A stretch of 64,000 nucleotides of DNA, from positions 21,600,233-21,664,232 of the forward strand of contig OY282610.1 of NCBI GenBank assembly GCA_958298945.1, written 5' to 3'. The DNA is from Atherix ibis. Its lineage: Eukaryota > Arthropoda > Insecta > Diptera > Athericidae. The translations under genes and the position numbers were made by a program. The notes below the pieces were generated by a model, which was given only the letters and a program-made list of their open reading frames with translations, ran no database searches and was not told where the DNA came from. How positions within the stretch are numbered: the first letter of the stretch is position 1; the number at the start of each line of letters is the position of its first letter. Positions 23,481 through 34,300 of the stretch are shown here, piece after piece.

Positions 23481-23864
23481 TATTTAATGAAATAATACGC
23501 ATCGCAAAATTGATAATATAAAAGACCAAACAAGCCCTTCTCTTTGAATACCCTCAAACCACGAAAGTGAGAGAAAACAGCTTTAATTTAATTTCATACA
23601 ATCAGAAATTGTCAAAATTACGAATTCTTTATCAAAAAGTAAACAACAACTTAATCAAAACATATTTATTTAAATTCATAATATAGTTTTTTTTTAATCG
23701 CACAGTTGCGGGTAGAAATTTCACATCAATTTCAGTTTTGTTCTATTACTAACTTTTTCTTATTATTCTAAACATTTAATAATACTTATGAAAGAGTTTT
23801 AAAAAAATACTATTGCAAAAACAACTTAATCAAAATATATTTCTTTAAATTCATAATATACTTT

Positions 23865-24245
23865 TTAATTAGTCGTACGTTTAATTATATTTGAATTAAT
23901 CAAGGAGATAATTTGCAAATAATCGTCAGGGTATCTCGTGAATGATTTGTAGTGGAGAGCCCCATTACTATCTTCTTCATATATAATTTGGTATTTGTAT
24001 GACCCATGTTTTATATGAACGACTTTGAAATTTGGAGTCGTTTTATTATCCTGGGTCCCCGTCTGATTTGAAAAAGTTTCTTCCGAATCACTTGTTTCCA
24101 TCGTCGTATTCTTTATCTCTGGTATTTCGAAATTTTTCAAATATCCTCGTTCCTTCTTTCTGTCCGATCGCGTTTTTATCGCCTTCGTAAATCCAACGTT
24201 CTCTGATGACGTCGAACGTACTTGTTTATTATTATTCTCGGCCAT
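23865..24245 (-). CDS. Paralog 2 of the lysine-rich protein (126 aa), unknown function
   Basis: Single-exon ORF of 126 aa starting MAENNNKQVRSTSSENVGFT, clearly homologous to paralog 1 over residues 1-33 and over about 72-103 (FKVVHIKHGSYKYQIIYEED, NGALHY; compare YQVVLEEDNDGVLHY in paralog 1). The basic C-terminal coiled coil of paralog 1 is absent: after residue 110 the protein runs LINSNIIKRTTN and stops. The middle contains an acidic Ser/Thr/Glu stretch (TMETSDSEETFSNQTGTQ). It could be a shortened but expressed paralog, or a gene truncated by an early stop. The intact frame and conserved promoter favour the former. Function unknown. Confidence 0.6.
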   Translation of the reverse strand: MAENNNKQVRSTSSENVGFTKAIKTRSDRKKERGYLKNFEIPEIKNTTMETSDSEETFSNQTGTQDNKTTPNFKVVHIKHGSYKYQIIYEEDSNGALHYKSFTRYPDDYLQIISLINSNIIKRTTN

Positions 24246-24439
24246 TTTTGGAAGTATTCAAATTTTCCAATCCTTTCGTTGTTGGTTAATTTTTAGATTG
24301 GTTTTAAGTACCTTTTAGTTTTTCACCGGTGTTTATATTCTTAATTTAATTATTATGAAATATTTAAACTTTATCGCAGTTCACACACTTTAACCGAGCA
24401 TTTATTTTAAGATGAAATACTTTATTCAGAGTAGTCGAT

Positions 24440-24500
24440 GCTCAAAAATAAGTTCTTCGTCTGTTCCCTTCCAAACCTGACCATTCGCTTTATATAGCCG
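24440..24500 (-). promoter_or_regulatory. Core promoter of paralog 2 (TATA box)
   Basis: Minus strand: CGGCTATATAAAGCGAATGG gives a good TATA box at 24489-24497. GGGAACAGACGAAGAACTTA lies about 30 bp downstream, the likely start-site region. A 5'UTR of about 215 bp would precede the ATG at 24245. The same arrangement is found for paralog 1. Confidence 0.6.
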
Positions 24501-24765
24501 CAAAAATTACCCCCACTTAAAGTTGCTACAAGTGCATGCGCATACCCACACACGCATGTTCAAGCAACTCTCTCGCAGGAGAGTTAAGGACTCTCTAGAA
24601 TTAGGGAAAAAAATAAAAAAAACCCAGTTTAGAACAATAAATTATGTATTCTAAGACCTTTGCTTATATCTTTATCCTAGTAATTTTATTAAGAAATTAT
24701 TTTTATATCAGTCCCCACATATTTATTCGTCCCAATTTGAAACGCACCCGCTTCTATTTTTAATC

Positions 24766-26289
24766 CTTTGAGTGCCAAATGTTATCTTGTCATTAGGACT
24801 GTATGGACACCGACGGTACAAATTGCATTTTTACTTTCAGCTTTCCAATTTTATTTTAATTTTTTTTTGTATATTAACAGTTTTTTCGGTCCTTGGCTGC
24901 ACCATATAATTCGAATAAGAAACAATTATATTAAAGGATTAACTAAAACAAAGGTCAGGTAAACACGGTAAAATATTATTCTTGTTCAAAAATAGCGCCT
25001 TCTATTTTTCTATAATGAAACATTTATTATGGGAAAATCTCGGCGCACCGGTGCATTATAAAGTAACAAATTATATATGAGAATTGTATATCATCCATAC
25101 CAGATTATATCTATAAACGATCGGAATATCCCAATAAAAAACGGTTTTGTGGGAGGAAATAATTAATATTATTTTCACACACGAACAATTTTGGCTCTGC
25201 CTACAATTCTCATTTCTTAACAGTTTAAAATTATCTTTTCTTAGTGTAGATTTCCATAAACAACTTTATTTCTTTGGGTCAGAAAATGGAACCGAATTGA
25301 TAAGATATTCTGTCTATGATAATTTGCTGTCTACACTTATTGTTCTGTCTATGAATGGTCTACCTGGAATATAAAGCATATATATATGTGAATTTGCACG
25401 TGGAGCTGTAGAATTTTTAACGACAATCATACAAAAAAGCTTGGCTACTGTGCGACCGCGTGGTACACCCGTGGCCATGACAGTTAATATTAAACAAATA
25501 TGGTAAAAAAAATGTTTCTCGTCGGTAAAAATCAATTATAAAAATTTAAAGTTCTTCGATTCAAGAGGCCTAAACCGAATTATGATGACATTAATGAGAT
25601 CTAGTTTTGGTAATAATAAATTATCAATTGCGTTTTTAATTCAAATCTTATGTACAACAACATACAATTTGTATCATGCAGATCTTTTAAGGTCTTTTAA
25701 CAAGGGCATGAAGACATGTAAGGGAAAACGCTTTTCAATGTATCACTCGATTTAAAAAATCTCGACGCCATTTACATTTCAAACGTCGTTGAATGAGCGA
25801 GAAACTCGAAAATAGATGCGAATGGAATTTTTTATATATTCGTAAAAGGAAGCATTTTCGCATGATTAGCGATTGTAGAGTTTCGATTCGATGTGGGAAT
25901 TGGAATGCTTAGCCGAACCACAAAGTTCGAGTTCGTAAGTCCATATCAGTTTCCGTATCGTATTGTATAGTAATTATTTACTTTCTATTACCAGTTTTGA
26001 GCCATTATCTAGGAGTTTTAGTAATTGTTTGTATCGTCCGTTAAGTTCACTTGTTTTTATTTTCATGTGGGAGTTCACGGTAGCATGAGCATATTTTTGC
26101 TTATTTATTCGAACTCTCCGCCTTTTGAACTACGCTTTTAAGAAATAGACGTTGTTCTGTAAAATAATAGCAAGGAATATTATGGGTGTAAATGTTGTGA
26201 AAAATTGGACTTAGCATACTTTCCTGCGGGACACTGGCGGAGATGGTCTGAGAGATATGATTTGACGCTGTGGTAATAACCGAAAGGTA
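24766..26289. other. Intergenic, no gene supported
   Basis: Short open frames on both strands lack recognisable motifs and overlap each other. No satellite structure is visible. Confidence 0.4.
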
Positions 26290-27492
26290 CGAGGGTCATT
26301 TAACAAGTGCTTATCCTCACCGCCCGATGAAACTGCTGTCACAAAAGAAATTTACCATCGTGCAGTACATTCTTTTTGTAGCTTACTGTCAAAGTTTCAG
26401 TCAATTCCCTTCATTAGTTTTGTTTTGAGAGCCTTTGAAAGCGAGCGTGTCGGTCGGTTGCACAAAAATGGAAAAAGAACAATATCGTTCGGTGATTAGA
26501 TTCTTGTTTTTGGAAGGGAAAACGCGCAGCAAAATCAAAGATCGCTTGGATGCTGTGTATGGTGACTCTTCTTCTTCGATGAAGAATTGGTTCAACGAGT
26601 TTGTTCGTGGCCGCACGTCGGTTTTTGATGAGCCACGCCCAGGTGCCCCAAAAACGGCTGCTACGGAGGAAAATGTTAAAAAGTCCACGATCTCGTGTTG
26701 GCAGACCGTCGATTGAAGGTTCACGAGATAGCTGAGTGCCACGTTTGCTCACACCGGAAAACAAGCGCAACCGTGAGCCCACATCGGCAACGTGTTTGGC
26801 GCTGTTTCAGCGCAATCCAGCGGAGTTCTTGCGTCGTTTCGTGACCGTCGACGAAACATGAATTCACTGGTACACACCAGAGACCAAGGAACAGTCGAAA
26901 CAGTGGACTTCACCCGGCGAACGTGCTCCGAAGAAGGTGAAGACTGTTCGATCGACCGGAAAGGTGATGGCCACCGTTTTCTGAGATTCACAAGGTGTGA
27001 TCCACATCGATTACCTCGAGAAGGGTAAAACAATCACGGGGCGCTACTATGCTGACTTATTGGGCCGATTTGACGTCGAATTGAAGAAAAAGCGGCCCCG
27101 TTTTGCGAAGAAAAAAGTGCTGTTCCACCACGACAACGCGCCGGCTCACACCTCCGCCGTCGCCATGGCCAAATTGGTCGAATTGCGCTACGAATTGCTG
27201 CCCCATCCACCGTACTCTCCAGATTTGGCCCCCTGTGACTACTTTTTGTTTCCAAACCTGAAAAAATCACTCGCCGGGAATAGATTTGGGTCGAATGAGG
27301 AGGTCATCGTCGCCACGGAGGCCTATTTTGCTTCCCTCGAGAAAATGTATTTTTTGGACGGGTTAAAAAAGTTCGAGCATCGCTGGGCCAAGTGTATCGA
27401 GCTTGAAGGAGATTATGTGGAAAAATAAATTGCCACCTTTCCAAAATTTTCGTTTTTCTTTTGTAGGCTAAGTACTTGTTGAATGACCCTCG
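26290..27492 (+). mobile_element. Mariner transposon copy 1 (inactive, 1203 bp)
   Basis: Terminal inverted repeats are CGAGGGTCATTTAACAAGTG at 26290 and, read inward from 27492, CGAGGGTCATTCAACAAGTA. TA target duplications flank both ends (26288-26289, 27493-27494). The length is slightly below the roughly 1.3 kb of complete mariners because of an internal deletion. It lies between the arms of the inverted duplication. Confidence 0.95.
26468..27428 (+). pseudogene. Mariner transposase pseudogene (copy 1)
   Basis: Start MEKEQYRSVIRFLFLEGKTR. The N-terminal helix-turn-helix part runs to WFNEF and RGRTSVFDEPRPGAPKTA. A frameshift near 26670 and a deletion of roughly 85 bp near 26733 remove the region between KVHEIAE and VPRLLTPENK. 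The catalytic part is recognisable. First Asp is in VTVDET (26846-26866), followed by TGA where Trp is expected (TGG to TGA). A second Trp-to-stop lies in ATVF*DSQG. From 26997 the frame is open to the stop at 27426-27428. It contains HHDNAPAHTS and YSPDLAPCDYFLF, giving the D,D34D spacing of mariner, and ends ELEGDYVEK. Catalytic residues are kept, but the frame is broken at least three times. Confidence 0.93.
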
Positions 27493-27690
27493 TAATTCGC
27501 TGCAGCTGCCAAAGCAAGTCATGGTACCTTTAAGGGGTCGAAAGCATGCGAAAAGTCAAGAAATACGCCTGGGTAGCATTCCTGTCCCTCCAGCGAGTCA
27601 CTGCCGATTTCAATAATAGGATGAAGACATTTAAGGATTAATTTTTAAAGAATTCTTGTAAAAGAATCTTGGAAAGTAGGCTTATGGGTC
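27493..27690. other. Unassigned sequence
   Basis: Sequence between mariner copy 1 and the hairpin junction; nothing recognised. Confidence 0.4.
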
Positions 27691-27696
27691 TATGGT

Positions 27697-27780
27697 TTTG
27701 GGTTTGTTAGGTTTCGGGATCATTTTGATGATGGAAAACTTCCATCATCAAAAATGATCCCGAAACCTAACAAACCCAAA
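27697..27780. repeat. Long hairpin at the edge of the inverted duplication
   Basis: TTTGGGTTTGTTAGGTTTCG...GATGATGGAA (27697-27736) is followed after a 3-base loop (AAC) by its reverse complement TTCCATCATC...CCAAA (27740-27780). The stem is about 40 bp, broken by a single extra A/T. It sits directly beside the right arm of the inverted duplication. Confidence 0.92.
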
Positions 27781-28780
27781 ATTGAAACGTTCAATTTTGG
27801 TTTGTATTCTTATTGTTTAACTTACTTGGGCGTTTAGAGTTCGGAGCAGTTGAAATTACAGGCTCAAAAATGCTGTTGGGCCAGCTTTCCGATACTTGTT
27901 AACGTTTCATCATTAAGAAAATTCACATCACACGATTGCATCATCATTTTTATAGTATCTTCTTCCAAATCCGATTCTGATTCCAACATATTTTCTAGAA
28001 AAATATATGCGCAAAAATAAGTAAATCAAAAATAATATTTCATCACCGATTTGGGTTTAGTTATGTGAACGTTTTGTTTCAAATTTGACAGCTGATTGAG
28101 TCTTGTAACTGGTATTCAGCGGATTGACTTCTGGAGTCGTAAGCAAACATGTCCGCGACTATTAATACCAACAAAAACTACGTTCAAATCCTTTTCATGC
28201 TTATTTATTCATAAGTAATGATTTTAATATAATTAATATTTATAAATATTTTTAATATCTATTCACATATCAATTAATATTGTTTTTAAAAGATTTTCAA
28301 ATTACGTTATTTGAAGTGCTTCAATTTGGAAAACAATTTATTATACCATACAAATGTTCTGAGAATTAAATACTTTTCAAAATTGTATTTTCAAATTTAA
28401 TTAATTACGATTAATCAATATTTGAATATTATTGAATGTTTAGAAAAATAAGAAAACAACTAATAATAGGACAAAACTTAAATTTAATGGGTAAAAACTA
28501 AATTCTATACCGCACAAATGTTTCATACTCGTACGTTTGTTTTCCATAAATCCAATTTCGAATAAAAAGAATAATTAAATTTTATTTATTTATAATCAAA
28601 AATATTATTTCTACATTTATTAATAATATCAATAACTAACAAATTAGACGAGTTAGTCGTTTAATAATTTAGTTATTGATATTATTAAACCGTTCAGTTT
28701 TTGTTGTTTCATTTGTTCAGGGACTCCCCCACCCCATTTTTGAATGAATACACGTTGGTAGTGCCACAGTGATTTTCAAA
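27781..28780 (-). repeat. Right arm of inverted duplication, with damaged copy of gene X exon 1
   Basis: Reverse complement of 21955-22850. On the minus strand (about 27990 down to 27830) it contains the exon-1 sequence LESESDLEEDTIKM then QSCDVNFLNDETLTSIGKL. After that a one-base change in frame gives a stop (QHF*). The ATG has become TTG (TTGGAATCAGAATCG). The upstream sequence (TTCACATAACTAAACCCAAA on the minus strand) is also conserved. Confidence 0.85.
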
Positions 28781-29400
28781 CATGTCCGCGAGTATTAATG
28801 CCAACAAAAACTACCTTTAAATCCTTCCAAGCTTATTTATACAAAAGTAATGATTTTAATATAATTAATATTTATATATATTTTTAATATCCATTCACAT
28901 ATTAATTTATATTGTTTTTAAAAGATTTTCAAATTACGTTGTCTGAAGTGCTTCAATTTGGAAAACAATTTATTATACCATACAAATGTTCTGAGAATTA
29001 AATAGTTTTCAAAATTGTATTTTCAAATTTAATTAATTATGATTAATCAATATTTGAATATTATTGAATATTTAGAAAAATAAGAAAAAAAATAATAGTA
29101 CAAACTTTTGATTTAATGGGTAAAAACTAAATTCTATACCGCACAAATGTTTCATACGTTTGTTTTCCATAAATCCAATGTCGAATAAAAAGAATAATTA
29201 AATTTTATTTATTTATAATCAAAAATATTATTTCTACATTTATTAATAATATCAATAACTAACAAATTAGACGAGTTAGTCGTTTAATAATTTAGTTATT
29301 GATATTATTAAACCGTTCAGTTTTTGTTGTTTCATTTGTTCAGGGACTCCCCCACCCCATTTTTGAATGAATACACGTTGGTAGTGCCACAGTGATTTTC
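28148..29400. repeat. 633-bp tandem duplication
   Basis: CATGTCCGCGA(C/G)TATTAAT starts at 28148 and again at 28781. The copies end with GTTGGTAGTGCCACAGTGATTTTC at about 28753-28777 and 29370-29400. The second copy also matches the left arm at 22010-22480 in reverse. It differs from the first by small changes (loss of CTCGTACG near 28530, for example). Confidence 0.9.
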
Positions 29401-30219
29401 GATTTTGTCGCCAATATCCATTCCCCTATTCGGATGACGACTTGCCTAATAATCGGAGGAGCATCATGATGGTTAGGTAGTGGAACTGGAGAGCAGAGGA
29501 TTCAAAGAAATTTTGTTAAATTCCTTAACATTTTATCATTACCAGTTTTGTTTTACAAATTTTCATTTTTTTTGTTGTTTGTTTTCTAATCCGTCTGTGA
29601 AATAAAGTTGTTAAATACTAACATATGTAAATAAAAAAAAAGATTGTACCATACAAATCCAAAAAGAGAATTTCAATGAACATTTTACAATTCAAACAGA
29701 GAAAACAATCCTTCTTTCCATGTTTGTTTTCAGTACAAATGCAAATTATAACTATACATACACGTATATATATATATATATATGTGTATATAATAAATTA
29801 AACAAAAGGGAAGACCAAATGTGTTAGGTAAAGACAAAAAAAACCAGTAAAGTGGTTATTAGTCATGCATACCATACACAAATTCTTCTCGCATGCAAAT
29901 TTCATTCCCAATATTAAGTATAATAATTGTTACAACAATGGTGTTAGTAATAATATAGGGTGGTTCATCTAGCGGTTGCATTTTGAAGTACTTGAGTGTT
30001 AAATGTCATCACGAATTGACAGATTGTTAGTTGAAAGTCTGAATTTTACGAAATGATTATCCATACGCTTGAAGAAAACTGAGAAATATTGAGAAATTAT
30101 ATAAATAAAATTACTTAATTTTTCCTAAATACTTCGAAAAAGATAAAAACCATACTTTCACTTGCACTTTCCGAAAAGTGCCAAAATAACAACTTGAAAA
30201 ACAACAAAAGTATACAAGC
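29401..30219. other. Intergenic, TA microsatellite
   Basis: No gene recognised. It contains a (TA)n run at about 29766-29783. Otherwise AT-rich, non-repetitive. Confidence 0.4.
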
Positions 30220-30640
30220 ATTTCGGTATGCTACCACTTTACATGGAGAATGACATTTTTTAAAACTCTGCGAAAGTTTACAAAATTGGTACGCTTAATA
30301 TAGGAAAAAACCTAAAATACGAGTACAATTCCATTTCATACGAAAAGATTGTACAAAAAATAAAAATTGCCTGTCGTTGCATTTAAATTGTATTTTTGTT
30401 TGCAATAACTGAATTAAAATGGATATTAATTATGCTCGTAAGTTCTATTACGAAAACTAGATGTCAGTGGATGTCATGTCTACATAAAAAAATTCACAAA
30501 AAAGTATGCAAGCGTTACAATTTCTCACCGCATTTTGAAATAATTCAGCCAGAAAATTGCGTATACATATACGAAAATCTGATATACCGACCTATCCAGA
30601 TATTTTTTAATATAAGTGTAGGATCTGACACACAGCCGTC
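30220..30640 (+). repeat. Dispersed repeat, copy 1
   Basis: Shares with 31920-32330 the order: TACCACTTT..ATGGAGAATG, AAAACTC(T/C)(G/C)CGAAAGT, GATTGTACAAAAAATAAAAATTGCC, GATG(T)CAGTGG(A/G)TGT(C/T)ATGTCT, TTTCTC(A/G)CCGC, AATAATTC and TATACATATACG. The sequences are about 70-80% similar by eye. Likely an old non-autonomous transposon; no ends determined. Confidence 0.65.
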
Positions 30641-31679
30641 ATGATATAGTTTGACTTTTCAGCTTTTGTGTTTTGGTAAGTAAGAAAATAAGAGTTTTAT
30701 TATCATTGTGTTTGAGCTATTTATTAGATATAAATAAATTAGAAAGGAAAATAATATTTAAATAATGTAAATAAATCATTTTATGAACTGAAAACAAAAC
30801 GTCATTTTTACTTCTAAACAAATCGTGACGTCATTTTTTAACTCCTCTAATTTTCGCTGCAGTAATCGTATGGTAAAATGGCGCTGAAGTCAGTAAAAGT
30901 ACCAGATTTATGTATAGACTAAAGTAGATACCCAGGTTGATGTATAAGGTTTTAATATTATTGAGATTTATACAGAATATATACCATTTTAGATGACATA
31001 TCAAATAAAAGAGGTAACAAAATAGAAAAAAACAAAACATTATTTCTCAATAATTTAAGCATTTCTATTTTACGCAATGACAGAGTCATAAATAATTTTG
31101 AATAACGGTGTATATTGTTAATTGGCCGTTTCCATTCTGTTTTTTTTCTGCTTTAGAAAGTATTTATTATAAAAACGTGCAATTATTAAATTTTCAACTA
31201 TCAAAATATTCAGGTATTCTTTAATCGATGACTAAAAGACGAGATCATCAAAGTCATGAAATTTTGCAAAAATGTGTACTGGAGTGGCTACAAAGCCCTT
31301 GAACTCCTCACACGATAGACTGCTTTTCATTCAGATGAAATTTTTTGGACCATCCCTCTCGTTGTTCCTTCGAAAATATGGGACCATAGGATAATAAATT
31401 AATCATTTTGTGAATTTTTACGTGATGTTCGTTTGGGTGCCTTCAAAAAAGCCCACGGACTTACATAGAATATGCTGACCTTCCTAATCTTCCAAAGGCT
31501 CCGAATTTTTATAATTTATTCAATAATTAGCAAAGGAAACGCAATGCACTGATAGTAATAATAATTATCTTATGCTCGATAGCTGCCCACATTTTTCATT
31601 GGCTTATCTAATAAAGAAAACGAAGGGGACATTTGAAGAAAATTAATAACAACTTTTTAACATTCTGACTAAACAGTTT
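30641..31679. other. Intergenic, nothing recognised
   Basis: No coding or structural feature supported. Confidence 0.4.
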
Positions 31680-31915
31680 TTTTGACAGATGTCAGTGGGT
31701 GTCATGTCTATTAAAAAATATATTACACAAAAGTAGGCAAGCGTTACGATTTCTCACCGCTTTTGCAATAATTCAGCCAGAAAATTCCGTAAACACGAAA
31801 ATCTGACATACGGGGTCTATCCCAGATATTCTTTAAACTTTAGATTATAGAAGAACTGGATAGGCCTCTACACAAAAATTCTGTCCGAATTTTGTTGGCA
31901 ATGGCAAAAATAGCC
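31680..31915 (+). repeat. Dispersed repeat, partial copy 2
   Basis: Matches the second half of the 30220-30640 repeat (GATGTCAGTGGGTGTCATGT, TTTCTCACCGCTTTTGCAAT, ATTCAGCCAGAAAATT). It then continues with ATAGAAGAACTGGATAGGCC and TCTACACAAAAATTCT, which recur at 62246-62282. Confidence 0.65.
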
Positions 31916-31919
31916 CTTT

Positions 31920-32330
31920 ATTTTCAGTATGTTACCACTTTCATGGAGAATGGCACGTCTAAAAACTCTCCGAAAGTCTACAAAAATGAGGCGCTTTATA
32001 TTTGATTGATATTTACGAAATAAATAATAAACCTAAAATAGAATTTCATTTCGTGTTCAAAAGATTGTACAAAAAAATAAAAATTGCCTATTGTTGTGTT
32101 TATTAAAATGAATATAAATTATGGTTTGGCAATTCAATAAATTTGTATTACGACAACAAGATGGCAGTGGGTGTTATGTCTCCATAAAAAAATCTACACA
32201 AAAATATCCCTTAATTGCCATTTCTCGCCGCTTCGCAATAATTCGTACACAAAATTGCGAATACATATACGGTAAGGGCCTATATCCAGTTATTCTTTAA
32301 TCTAAGCTTTAAACTAAGTACAGGAGAGGC
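31920..32330 (+). repeat. Dispersed repeat, copy 3
   Basis: Full counterpart of 30220-30640, immediately downstream of partial copy 2, and ending close to the left end of mariner copy 2. Confidence 0.65.
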
Positions 32331-32372
32331 AGTTTGTTGAAATTCTGTGTGGACGCGGTTGACGACATGATA

Positions 32373-33610
32373 CGAGGGTCGTTCAATAAGTCTTTAGAAA
32401 AAGATGGAAAAAACTGTTTTTTAAAAAAAAATAATCTTCTTTTAGCTCTACACACTTTTCCAACCGTTTTTCCAAAATTTTTAACCCGTCCAAAAAATAG
32501 GATTTCGGAAGTTCTGCAAAATACTCATCCGTTTGAGCAATGACGTCCTCGTTGGAAGTGAACCGTCGTCTGCCAAGCCATTTCTTCAGATTGGGGAAAA
32601 GAAAATAGTCACTCGGGGCCAAATCTGGTGAATAAGCGGAATGCTGCAACAATTCCATTCTCAGTTCCACAATTTTGGCCATGGAAACAGCGCAGGTGTG
32701 CACACGCGCATTGTCCTCATGCAAGAGGATTTTTTTCTTCTTCAGATGGAGGCGTTTCTCTTTGATTTCCTCGCTCAACCGCTGCAATAACGACGCGTAA
32801 TACGATCCTGTTATTGTTTTTCCTTTTTCCAAGTAGTCAATAAAAATGATGCCCTGCGAATCCCAAAAGACCTTGCCGGCCGATGGCACAGTTTTTGCCT
32901 TCTTCGGAGCCCGTTCACCCTTGAAAATCCACTGTGATGACTGTCTCTTTGTTTCTGGAGTGTAGTAGTGTATCCAGGTTTCGTCCACAGTGACATATCA
33001 ATGAAGGAATTCGGCAGGATTACGATGAAAGAGTGCCAACATAGCCTCAGAGTTCACTGCACGATTGCGCTTATTCTCCTCTGAGAGCAAACGCGGCACC
33101 CATCTTGCCGAAATTTTTTTCACAGACAATTTTTCATGCAAAATTGAAGCGACTGTACCTTGTGATATGCCCGTGGCCTCAACTAATTCGCGCACTTTAA
33201 TTCGCCGATCGTTCAAAATCAGATCGTGGATTTTGTCGTTGATTTCAGGAGTAGACACCTCAACTGGGCGTCCTGAACGATGTTCATCTTTTGTGGATGA
33301 ACGGCCACGTTTAAATTCATTCACCCAATTGTAAACCATCGCACACACAGGTGCAGATGTGCCATGAACTGCATCCAACTCGGCTTTGATTTCTTTCGGG
33401 CTTAAGCCTTTCAAATGGAGATGTTTGATGACAGCTCTAAACTCGCCTTTTTCCATTGTTATGCACAAATAAATGTCGTTAACTTTAATGGACGATAGAA
33501 ATTGACCTACGCTATGGATCGAGCTGAAATGCTACTTACAAAAAAAAGTCTTTACCAACACTACGAGCGTAATTTCTCCGATTTTCTAAGGACTTATTGA
33601 ACGACCCTCG
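32373..33610 (-). mobile_element. Mariner transposon copy 2 (1238 bp, nearly intact)
   Basis: Inverted repeats CGAGGGTCGTTCAATAAGTC(T/C)TTAGAAAA at both ends match over 29 bp with one difference. TA duplications flank it at 32371-32372 and 33611-33612. TIRs resemble those of copy 1 (CGAGGGTCATTCAACAAG), but the transposases differ considerably. The two are therefore related subfamilies, not copies of one element. Confidence 0.97.
32383..33456 (-). pseudogene. Mariner transposase with a single in-frame stop (copy 2)
   Basis: Minus-strand reading starts MEKGEFRAVIKHLHLKGLSP. The DNA-binding half has the first helix-turn-helix, a linker GRSSTKDEHRSGRPVE and a second HTH (IKVRELVEATGISQGTVASI), then WVPRLLSEENKRNR. 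At codon 153 TGA (33000-32998) replaces an expected Arg codon in FLH*YVTVDETW. After it the frame continues to the end. The catalytic triad is complete: DETW, HEDNARVHT and YSPDLAPSDYFLF, with 34 residues between the second and third Asp. A four-residue in-frame deletion appears in AGKVFWDSQG (usual form AGKVMASVFWD). About 357 codons in total, the usual size. The last residues run into the terminal repeat. One nonsense mutation and a small deletion make it probably inactive, but it is young. Confidence 0.95.
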
Positions 33611-33612
33611 TA

Positions 33613-34300
33613 TTTGGTATTATATAGAATTGTGTGTAGAGTTGCACTAAAGTACATAATGTGCTGATTATTGAAATTTTTAATATTACATGGAAATCTA
33701 AATTTTAGATAGTGTAAATAGCATTCGTACAAAAATATGTAATTACGAACATTTATCAAATAATTTATGCAAATTGATTTGGTTAATTTTTCTCAAAAAC
33801 TAGTAAGTAAATAAATCAGCTGACATCAGGTGAGACACATTTTTGAACGTCACAATTGTAATTTTCTATCTCTAGTTTGTTGCCTGGATATGATTTTTGG
33901 ACATGTGTTTTTTTTAAATAATTTTAAATAGTATCATTTATTTATTTAAGATTATATTAAGTAAAAAATATGACCGAAACAACAAAAAACTAATTCATAC
34001 AAAATTGGAAAATCAACAAAAAAAAAAAATATACCATTATGTGTTATAACCCTTAGATGATTGCTGTCAAAATAGATGATAGCGAATTAGCAGCGTTGTA
34101 TTGGTATGAAATTAATTTTTAAACTGAATTACCAAATAGAGATTTTTTAAATAAATACTGAATAATATTACAAAAATATGAAATAAAAAAAGTTTACATA
34201 AGTTATTGGAAAGGGTGGAATATTTATGGGCGAAAACGGCGGGAATAAGAATTATCCGTTGTATTCACAATGTTAGTTGTATTTGAAAAGTTGTCAGACC
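33613..34300. other. Intergenic upstream of the second gene
   Basis: No feature recognised; AT-rich. Confidence 0.4.

Larger units (their letters stand above)
23420..24765 (-). repeat. Duplicated block B (paired with 19690-21950)
   Basis: Second copy of the segmental duplication, containing the 3' relic of gene X, paralog 2, its promoter and upstream DNA in the same orientation as block A. It lacks the 780-bp block-A-specific segment. Confidence 0.8.
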
